Shown here: in pieces, positions 50,170-60,529 of the stretch
Layout: each line of letters opens with the position of its first letter
How positions within the stretch are numbered: the first letter of the stretch is position 1
From: Salvelinus alpinus
Lineage: Eukaryota > Chordata > Actinopteri > Salmoniformes > Salmonidae
Length of the DNA stretch: 64,000 nt
Assembly (NCBI RefSeq): GCF_045679555.1
Contig: NC_092091.1
Span: forward strand, 16,106,572-16,170,571
Reading direction: 5' to 3'
Notes under the pieces: model-generated
The model's input: the letters and a program-made list of their open reading frames with translations, nothing else
The model's database searches: none
What the model was told of the DNA's origin: nothing
Position numbers and translations under genes: made by a program

Positions 50170-51721
50170 AGTGTACAATGTTGGGCCCATTTTTTCATGA
50201 GCTGAAATAAAAGATCCCAGAAATGTTCCATATGCACAGAAAGCTTATTTCTCTCAAAATTGGTGCACAAATTTGTTTACATCCCTGTTAGTGAGCATTT
50301 ATCCTTTGCCAAGATAATTCATCCACCTGACAGGTGTGGCATATTAAGAAGTTGATTAAACAGCATAATCATTACACAGGTGCACCTTGCGCTGGGGACA
50401 ATAAAAGTCCACTCTAAAATGTGCAGTTTTGTCACACAACACAATGCCACAGATGTCTCACGTTTTTAGGGAGCGTGCAATTGGAATGCTGACTGCGGAG
50501 TTCTCCACCAGAGCCGTTTCCAGAGTATTTTATGTTCATTTCTCTACCATAAGCCGCTTCCAACATCGTTTTCGTGATTTTTCACTATGTCCAACCGGCC
50601 TCGCAACCGCAGACTACGTGTGTGGCATCATGTGGGCGAGCGGTTTGCTGATGTCAGAGTGCCCCATGGTGGTTGTGGGGTCATGATATGGGCAGGCATA
50701 AGCTACGGACAACGAACACAATTGCACTTTATTGATGCACAGAGATACCATAACGAGATCCTGAGGCCCATTGTTGTGCCATTCATCATGTTTCAGCATT
50801 ATAATGCACTGCCCCATGTCACAAGGATCTGTACACAATTCCTGGAAGCTGAAAATGTCCCAGTTCTTCCATGGCCTGCAAACTCACCAGATATGTCACC
50901 CTTTGAGCACGTTTGGGATGCTCTGGATTGACCTGTATGACACCGTGTTCCAGTTCCGCCAATATCCAGCAACTTCGCACAACCATTGAACAGGAGTGGG
51001 ACAACATTTCAGAGGTCACAATCAACAGCCTGATCAACTCTATGCGAAGGAGATGTTGCGCTGCCAGATGAGGAAAATGGTGGTCACACCAGATACTGAC
51101 TGGTTTTCTGATCCACGCCCATACTTTCTTTTTAAGGTACCTGTGACCAACAGAGGCATATCTGTATTCCCTGTCATGTGAAATCCATAGATTAGGGCCT
51201 AATTTATTTTATCCAATTGACTGATTTCCTTATATGAACTGTAACTTTGAAATTGTGGCACAGTGGTCTAAGGCCGTGCCACTAGAGAACCTAGTTCGAG
51301 TCCAGGCTCTGTCGCAAACGGGAGACCCATGGGGCGGCACACAATTGGCCCAGCATCGTCCAGGTTAGGGGAGGGTTTGGTCAGCAGGGATGTTCCTGTC
51401 CCATCGTGCACTAGCGACTCCTATGGCTGGGCCCTTTGCAGAGTGCATGCTGACACAGTCGCCAGGTGTATGGTGCTTCCTCTGACACATTGGTGGGGCT
51501 GGCTTCCGGGTTAAGCGGGCATTGTCAAGAAGCAGTGCGGCTTGGCTGTGTTGCGTTTCGGAGGACGCACGGCTCTCGACCTTCGCCTCTCCCGAGTCCG
51601 TACGGGAGTTGCAGGAATGGGACAGGACTGTAACTACCAATTGGATACCACGAAAAAGGGTTAAAAAAAAGAATACATTTTTGTTGTTGAAATTGTTGCG
51701 TTTATATTTTTGTTCAGTATA
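50170..51721 (+). mobile_element. Tc1-like transposon (family A) split by a SINE
   Basis: The right end (cgtttatatttttgttcagtata in parts) is intact; the left terminal repeat is eroded. Plus-strand 50429-50686 holds the helix-turn-helix (STRAVSRVFYVHFSTISRFQHRF). 50587-50931 holds WHHVGERFADVRV, the catalytic NALPHVTRICTQFLEAENVPVLPWP and MSPFEHVWDALD. Frames disagree and the second Asp block is altered (QHYNALPH), so it is inactive. Confidence 0.88.
51256..51686 (+). mobile_element. tRNA-headed SINE with long body, inserted in Tc1
   Basis: Head 'cagtggtctaaggccgtgcc' with ggttcgag-type B box, then a long body ('gtcgccaggtgtatggtgc', 'cggaggacgcacggctctcg', 'acgggagttgcagg') and an A-rich end. 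It is flanked by a 9-base duplication TTGAAATTG (51247-51255 and 51687-51695). Confidence 0.88.
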
Positions 51722-51887
51722 AATGAATGGGATGGAGGGATGGAAGAGTGAGTGATAAAACACAGAAAGCTACTATTGATGCACTGCTATCACACATTTT
51801 CCAACTCTAAGGACGTCATAGACCTTGAAAAAAGTCACTATGAGACATCGTTGGCCCAAGTGAAGCCGACCGACCACCCCCTGGCTC

Positions 51888-52059
51888 AGAGTTTCCCAAA
51901 CTCGGTCCTGGGGCCCCACCCTGAGTGCATGTTTTGGTTTTTGCCCTAGCACTAAACAGTTGATTAAAATAATCTAAGCTTGATGATGAGTTGGTTATTT
52001 GAATCAGCTGTGTAGTGCTAGGGCAAAAAACAAAACATGCACTTAGTTTGGGAAACCCT
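51888..52059. mobile_element. Foldback MITE
   Basis: The arms 'agtttcccaaactcggtcc...ttttgccctagcact' and 'agtgctagggcaaaaaac...agtttgggaaaccct' pair over about 60 bases around a short centre. No coding content. Confidence 0.8.
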
Positions 52060-52169
52060 GCGCCTGGCTTATGGACTTAATCTACTGTTGGTCTAATGAT
52101 GAACAATTGTTCATTATTAGACATAACATAGGGCTGCGCACAATTTTTAAAATTGGTATTTGATTTATT

Positions 52170-52275
52170 TCACCTTTATTTAATTAGGCAAGCCAGTTAA
52201 GAACAAATTCTGATTCTACAATGACGGCCTACCCTGGCCAAACCCTCCCCTAACCCGGACGATGCTGTGCCAATC
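52170..52275 (-). mobile_element. SINE fragment
   Basis: The minus-strand tail and body end of a tRNA-derived SINE ('cacctttatttaattaggc', 'tgacggcctaccctggcc') without its head. It joins directly to LINE sequence. Confidence 0.7.
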
Positions 52276-52838
52276 AACAAATTGGATGCAATCTATCACA
52301 GTGCCATCCGTTTTGTCACCAAAGCCCATATACTACCCACCACTGCGACCTGTACGCTCTCGTTGGCTGGCCCTCGCTTCACTCTCGTCACCAAACCCAC
52401 TGGCTCCAGGTCATCTACAAGTCTCTGCTAGGTAAAGCCCCACCTTATCTCAGCTCATTGGTCACCATAGCAGCCCCCACTCGTAGCACGCGCTCCAGCA
52501 GGTATATCTTACTGGTCACCCCCAAAGCCAATTCATCCTTTGGCTGCCTTTCCTTACAGTTCTCTGCCATTCCAGTGTTTAATTGCTATATTGTAATGAC
52601 TTTGCTACCATGGCCTATTTATTGCCTTAACTCCCTTATCTTATCTCATTTGCACTCACTGTATAGACTTTTTGTTTTCTTTTTTTCTACTGTATTATTG
52701 ACTGTATGTTTGTTTATTCCATGTGTAACTCTGTGTTGTATGTGTCGTACTGCTATGCTTCATCTCGCAGGTCGCAGTTGCAAATGAGAACTTGTTCTCA
52801 ACTAGCCTACCTGGTTAAATAAAGGTTCATTTAAAAAA
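52276..52838 (+). mobile_element. RSg-1-like LINE, 3' end only
   Basis: Starts in the coding part (NKLDAIYHSAIRFVTKAH-like). Continues through SLVTIAAPTRSTRSSRYILLVTPKANSSFG to the tail 'gagaacttgttctcaactagc' plus 'ctggttaaataaaggtt'. A deletion removes the ANDWNEL segment. Inactive. Confidence 0.85.
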
Positions 52839-53171
52839 ATATATTATCATGTCTATATTGCCACCTAGTGGTGTAAAAATTAAACGAGACTTGAGCGTCG
52901 ATTCGTGTGACGTCGTTTTGTTTCGGTAATTTCCGCTGCATCTCCTTCCTGTGAGACTTGACCGAAAAGCGTAAAGAGAACGAACGTAAGACGCCATTTC
53001 TCCCCGTTTTAATACATTTGGTTTGAAATAATAATTTAATCGACGGCACAAATTATACTTTTTTATTCCAGTGCATGAGCGGTTTATGCACAGCACAATA
53101 TAATCGGGTCGGTGCCATATTCTCCGATTATTTCTCGGTCAAATTCGGCGTAAATCGTTAGACATAGGAAA

Positions 53172-56100
53172 ATGGACGAGACGGACTCGGCAACGAAGGG
53201 ACTAGCGTTGGACGAGGAGTCCTTAGACGCTGCCGGAGAGCCGGTGGAGGAGGGGGTGGATTCGGATACTGAGTCGGAGGCCGAAGTCACCACGATGACA
53301 GTAATGGGAGAACCGGGGAACATCGAGATTGGAACCGAGTCCTTGCCGAACTCTGACGATGCCGAGACAGCTTTTGCAGGCAAGTTTGAGAATGCAGCCA
53401 GCTAACGTTACTGATACTCGTCAAGCTAACTAAATGCCAGCTACACATCTTTTAGCTCGTTAGCAAGTACCACATTATGTTTCCTAGCTAACTTCCTTTC
53501 ATCTGTGCTAGTACTGTTAGTTACAATACTAGACGCATAGGCAAACACAAACAGGTTAGCTAGCTAGCTAAATCAACCAGTCTAACCTAATTCAGCTGCA
53601 TTAGCTATAGTACCGTTACCCATTTTGAAATTCATGAACTAGCTAATGTATACATTGGATTATCATCATAGCCCCTTACATGTACCTCCAAACATGTTAT
53701 TTTCCGTAGATATTTGTATTTAACGGTAGGTAAAATACAGGTAATATTGCAAGACGCCCATGTTGCCAGTTTTCTACATAATATTTGGTATTCAAATATT
53801 TGGGCACAGTCCTTGTTTTTGTTTCCCTATCAAATCAACTATCAGCATACCACCCTGCATCCCAATGGTGGCTTACCTCTGAAGCTAAGTAGGGTTGGTC
53901 CTGGTAGCCCTGGATGGGAGACCAGATACTGCTGGAAATGGTGTTGGAGGGCCAGTAGGAGACACTCTTTCCTTTGGTCCCTAAAAAGAAAAATCCCAAT
54001 GCTCCAGGGCAGTGATTGCCCTTTACAGGGTGCAGTCTTTCGGATGGGATGTTAAATGGTTGTCCTGACTTTGTGGTCACTAAAGATCCCATGGCACTTA
54101 TCGTGAGAATAGGGGTGTTAACCCTGGGGTCCTGGCTAAATTCCCAATCTGGCCCTCATACCATCATGGCCACCTTAAATAAAAAATAAATACATCAAAA
54201 CTAACGTGATTCACATAGTGAGATCTACTACAAAGAGAGACATGCCAGTCATGTAGGTAGAGTGCATTTGACTATTTCAACCTGTGATCTCTCACAACAG
54301 AAGTCACAACAGTCACTGTGGGGGATGTCCAAGCAGCCGAGGACAATGTGTTTACTGCCACCTCAGCCTCCATACCAGAGCATGTTCTTGTAAGTCCTCA
54401 CATGGTGGTCATTTTGGATCTGAATATCTTGTGGTCTAGGTCTACTAGTGGATTTGTATTGTTTCTGCGTAGCTCAGTTGGTAGAGCATGACACTTGCAA
54501 CGCAATGTTTTTGGGTTCGATTCCCACGGGGACCAGTACGAAAATGTGTGCACTCACTACTGTAAGTCACTCTGGATAAGAGCGTTTTCTAAATGACTAA
54601 AATTTTAATGTTGACAGTTGCCACACTAGAGCCCAACATGAGTATTTAACAGTTCCATTAATTCGTCCTCACCACTCACTAGGCTTATATCGTCTAGACT
54701 CTAGGACCACTCACTAGGCGTATATCGTCTAGACTCTAGGACCACTCACTAGGCGTATATCGTCTAGACTCTAGGACCACTCACTAGGCGTATATCGTCT
54801 AGACTCTAGGACCACTCACTAGGCGTATATCTTCTAGACTCTAGGACCACTCACTAGGCGTATATCTTCTAGACTCTAGGACCACTCACTAGGCGTATAT
54901 CGTCTGGACTCTAGGACCACATTTGTATTAGATTTTCCAACAACTAATCTGAAAAGAAACAGACCGTGGAAAACTAGACCCATATGTCACATCACCTACC
55001 CAGCAGCACAGACTGTGCAATGTAATGTTTCTCTCTGATCCTCCATCACATGACAGACTGGCAGGACCACCCTACAGATTGGCGACGGTCTCAATCCTCA
55101 GAAGGCCACTCTGATAGTGGTTCACACTGAAGGAATAGTGGACGCAACAGGACTGAAGAACGCTGCAGCCGCCATGTCCTCTGGTATGCACCAGGGAATC
55201 TCAATGCGCTCTTGACCTGTATTTTGTACGATACTTTTCATAGAAAGTATTGTATAAAATTCCTACCATCACCAATCATTACTGTGCTGGGAAAGTTGTT
55301 GTAATGGACTTGTAGCCAATAGATAGCAGCATCTGCTTTGACCTGTGTGCTTTTATTCCAGAGATGCCTAACCAAGACAGGATAAATTAAATGATGTCTA
55401 AATCTGTATATGGCCTCTGAAATATTGCCTGGCCACGCAGACTCCTTGTTCTGGCCAAATGCTACGCCACGCCCAAGGACGTTACTTTCTTCTCCCCAAT
55501 GAGTCTATCTGAGTACCTTCCCAACCCTTTACTGAATGCGAACACATTCGGGGCTGTCTGATTGGTCCAGAAACTAATGGGTTGGGCCAGAGTCAGAAAA
55601 CACGTTGGTAAAACAGCAGTTTGAAAATGTGTCATTGGCTTTAATACTCTGATTGGTTAGAGACGATCCGATTGCTGTTGACTTTGTTTTGTACAACGCC
55701 CCTCATGCCCCCCGTCACTACAAATTACTTCAATGATGGCAGTCTCAGACTAAAGTATGTAGTGAACAACAGAGCAGCGGAAGAATTTAGTGAGTTGTCA
55801 GGCTATCTGAAATACATTTCAGGTGTCTCTGTAACTTCAGTGTTGTGTGTTGTCCCCAGCCCCCCAGACTCCCTCCACCCCAATGAATCCAGGGCAGGAG
55901 AAAGATGGCTCCAAGTACAACTGGGATCCATCAGTGTACAACAACGAGCTGCCAGTGCGCTGCAGGAACACCAGCGGCATGTTGTACAAGAACAGACTAG
56001 GCTCAGGTAGGGCTAGTTGGGCCACAAGGTGGAGCTCTTTGTTTGAAGATGAGGACAGCTTTCCTCAGCCCTGGCTGGAAACCGCAGCCACCAGATGACC

Positions 56101-59100
56101 TGTAATTGAAGTATCAAGACTGGAGAAATAAATGTGTGAACTTGTTGAGGAGTGGCGGTATAGGGAATAGGGGTGGTTCTCTGGAGTTGATTGTTTTAAC
56201 AAATCCAGCTGCTAAAAGTTGTCTGAAAGAAGCCATTTTTTACAGATGACAGATTTTCTTCCCTCAACTTGAGAATACATGGGTCATGGTGAATGAAGGG
56301 GCGAGGATAGTCTTAATAATTAACTATACATGTCCATCTCCATGTAAACAATTGCGGCCGTGTTGTCTTGTCTCTGCTGCCTGTCCAATCGACTGACAAC
56401 CAGGCGGAAAGGGACGCTGCATCAAGCACAGCAACCACTGGTACACGCCCACTGAGTTTGAGGGCATGTCTGGCCGGGCGAGCAGCAAGGACTGGAAGAG
56501 AAGCATCCGCTATGCAGGCCGTCCCCTGCAGTGCCTAATCCAGGTGAGCAAGCCAGTCCACTCAGCCCACAGTCTGTCAGCCGTGACAGGCTCTGATGGA
56601 ACTGTGCCACCTGCGGCCGGAAGACAATTAAGGGTGTATATATACAATTAAGGGTATATATATATATATATATATATACCCATATACAGTGGGGAGAACA
56701 AGTATTTGATACACTGCTGATTTTGCAGGTTTTCCTACTTACAAAGTATGTAAGCAAAAATCCAGAAAATCACATTGTATGATTTTTAAGTAATTAATTT
56801 GCATTTTATTGCATGACATAAGTATTTGATACATCAGAAAAGCAGAACTTAATATTTGGCACAGAAACCTTTGTTTGCAATTACAGAGATCATACGTTTC
56901 CTGTAGTTCTTGACCAGGTTTGCACACACTGCAGCAGGGATTTTGGCCCACTCCTCCATACAGACTTTCTCCAGATCATTCAGGTTTCGGGGCTGTCGCT
57001 GGGCAATACGGACTTTCAGCTCCCTCCAAAGATTTTCTATTGGTTTCAGGTCTGGAGACTGGCTAGGCCACTCCAGGACCTTGAGATGCTTCTTACGGAG
57101 CCACTCCTTAGTTGCCCTGGCTGTGTGTTTCGGGTCGTTGTCATGCTGGAAGACCCAGCCACGGCCCATCTTCAATGCTCTTACTGAGGGAAGGAGGTTG
57201 TTGGCCAAGATCTCGCGATACATGGCCCCATCCATCCTCCCCTCAATATGGTGCAGTCGTCCTGTCCCCTTTGCAGAAAAGCATCCCCAAAGAATGATGT
57301 TTCCACCTCCATGCTTCACGGTTGGGATGGTGTTCTTGGGGTTGTACTCATCCTTCTTCTTCCTCCAAACACGGCGAGTGGAGTTTAGACCAAAAAGCTC
57401 TATTTTTGTCTCATCAGACCACATGACCTTCTCCCATTCCTCCTCTGGATCATCCAGATGGTCATTGGCAAACTTCAGACGGGCCTGGACATGCGCTGGC
57501 TTGAGCAGGGGGACCTTGCGTGCGCTGCAGGATTTTAATCCATGACGGCGTAGTGTGTTACTAATGGTTTTCTTTGAGACTGTGGTCCCAGCTCTCTTCA
57601 GGTCATTGACCAGGTCCTGCCGTATAGTTCTGGGCTGATCCCTCACCTTCCTCATGATCATTGATGCCCCACGAGGTGAGATCTTGCATGGAGCCCCAGA
57701 CCAAGGGTGATTGACCGTCATCTTGAACTTCTTCCATTTTCTAATAATTGCGCCAACAGTTGTTGCCTTCTCACCAAGCTGCTTGCCTATTGTCCTGTAG
57801 CCCATCCCAGCCTTGTGCAGGTCTACAATTTTATCCCTGATGTCCTTACACAGCTCTCTGGTCTTGGCCATTGTGGAGAGGTTGGAGTCTGTTTGATTGA
57901 GTGTGTGGACAGGTGTCTTTTATACAGGTAACGAGTTCAAACAGGTGCAGTTAATACAGGTAATGAGTGGAGAACAGGAGGGCTTCTTAAAGAAAAACTA
58001 ACAGGTCTGTGAGAGCAGGAATTCTTACTGGTTGGTAGGTGATCAAATACTTATGTCATACAATAAAATGCACATTTATTACTTAAAAATCATACAATGT
58101 GATTTTCTGGATTTTTGTTTTAGATTCCGTCTCTCACAATTGAAGTATCAAATACTTCAAATACTAGTATCAAATACTTGTTCACCCCACTGTATATACA
58201 ATTGTTATATATATATATAATTGTTTAGTAACCAGCCATATGATTGGTTTCTCAGGAGCGCATCCTCAACCCCCATGCCGCGTCCTGTACTTGTGCGGCC
58301 TGCTGTGACGACCTCTCGTTGGTGAGTTAATTGACTTTACAGAGACAAAGATGTCGGTGAATGAATGTCTTTTGAACATGCCGGTAGCTCAAGGGATAGG
58401 ATGCCACAAGGGTATAGGTGTAACAAACAGAACTGCTCAGTACAGGCTCTCAGTGTGCGGTTTGCATGACATGTAGATATTGGTCATCACTTCTGAAGGC
58501 CTGGTTGTGAAATTCTCATTTTACGTTTTGTCCAATCACATTATTTTGTCTTATATTTTCCCCTAGTGTACCAAGGATAGTCCATCTTACGCAGGGGAGA
58601 ACATTAATATGGTATGTACCATTTATTTATGACATGTATTGCCAGCCATAATGTAAACAACAATGAGCCAATCTTGTGTCTCTGCTAAGTTTTTGATAGT
58701 TCTTCCTCTGATCCTGACTATAGCGGGTCCCTGGGCTGGCAGACATAAAGGATAGACTCCGGGGGACTGGTTTATTGTTAGCAAGATAAGGGGAGAAATT
58801 GTTTCCTACAGCACAACATATATTTTGTTTCACAGCTGCTTTTGCCATCTGCATCAAAGGCAATCTTTCATAACTTTGTTGATCACATGAAACAGAACGT
58901 TCAGCTGCCTGTAAGCATTACTGTTATAGAACTGTTAACTGTTTTTTAGTTATTTTTACTGAAACTAATCAAGCTGACCAACAGTTCACAAAGGTGTGGG
59001 GAAAAACTGATCACATATTATTTCCACCACGACTATTGCTGACTAATCATTATACCAAAGATACTGGCAACTAATCCAAGATTTGTCATGGGTGTCTTTT

Positions 59101-60436
59101 CCAATGGGAGCAAATTAAGCAGTGGGCAGAACAAGCAAGGAGGTGGACAGAGCCAAGCACGAGTTAGCAAGATTCTATTGGCGTGTTCTATTGGTGTGTT
59201 TTTGCATGTATTTGCATATTTCTGTTAGGAATGCCCACTCTGAAGTGCGGGTGTGCAATAGAGCCCTACAGTGGAAGTGTCACAATACCCATAAAACCTA
59301 GCAGTGAAACAGGGAAATGGTTCCAATCGTTTGTCCATTAATTTTTCCCATAGGGAATTTTAGAAACACTGAAAATATGGGCTGTGTTTTGATAACCATT
59401 TAAATCTCTCTCGGACAAGTTGACTTTTATCAATATATTCATCTCTATTGATGCTCAGATCCGAAAATGCTAATTAGCATCAAAGTAGACGTCATGTAAG
59501 ACTACAAATCCCTGCAAGCTCCTGCACATCATCTCTAGCTGACACCTTTGCTAACAGGTATTGTGTCAATTTAAAAGTTGCACAAGACAGTTCACAGAAT
59601 TGTACATTTATTTAAATGTATTCATTACTACATTTAGCTAACATTAGATGGTTAATCCAGAGATTCTTACCTTTGCCTCGATTCGGCAGTCTCATCCCGC
59701 TCATGGCATTTGTAGTTCTTTATGATAGCCACATTAGCAGCTAATTAGCATTTGATTTTGGGGGGGTAAATACAGGTGAATATATTGATTTAATTCACCT
59801 TGTTCAGAGAGATTTACACGATTATCAAAACGAAACTCCAGGGTAAGCCTACATGAAACACAGACCTTATTTTAAGTGTATCTAAAATCCCCTATGGGAT
59901 AAATGTAATTGTTGAAAAACGATTGGAACCATTTCCTTGTTTGACCACTCGGTTTTATGGATATTATGACACATACTGTGGTACTCTATAACTCAATTCG
60001 CCCTTGCACTCCTAAACTACGCAATTTCTTGAAACTTTGGCAAAGGGTGAAGTCTATAGAAGGTAGTGCACTCTGTTTGTAACAGATTCTAATTTTGGTA
60101 ACAGAAAACTGTATCGACATTGAATGTTTAATCGATGAGAAAATGAGCAGAATGTCGGCAAGGTTTCATCTGGCTCCATCTTCTCCTACTTTCCGTCACT
60201 AGACTTCCTCTCATCACCATACTTGGTGGTGAGTGGAAGTTGTAAACGGATGCTTCAGGTTTCCCCTGTTGTCTGTGATTATACTTTCCCCTTTCCTTCT
60301 GGTCCAGACTGGCCCGGTCAGACTGTTTGTTCCTTACAAGAGACGCAAGAAGGAGAACGAGCAGCCGACCACTCCAGAGAAGAAGGACCTCCCACCGCCC
60401 AAGAACATCACACTGGCACCGGGGGCAACATGTGAG

Positions 60437-60529
<93 letters not shown>

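Noticed and set aside
53843-53950. 5S rRNA gene
   Set aside because: The match is diverged and runs into a SINE body with an A-rich end; there is no T-run terminator after 120 bases.
54466-54540. tRNA gene
   Set aside because: It has A and B boxes but does not fold as a full tRNA, and the SINE tail follows directly. The same applies to the other tRNA-like heads (for example 3942, 42327, 61690).
54671-54915. CRISPR-like array
   Set aside because: Units are directly adjacent with no unique spacers, and the host is a vertebrate; it is a minisatellite.
55672-56010. 112-residue open frame spanning a deaf1 splice acceptor
   Set aside because: It reads through intron 3 and then the wrong frame of exon 55860-56006; the correct frame is fixed by the SAND domain.
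56910-57545. 211-residue plus-strand open frame
   Set aside because: Exact complement of the Tc1 transposase; no independent motif. The same holds for 62478-63146.
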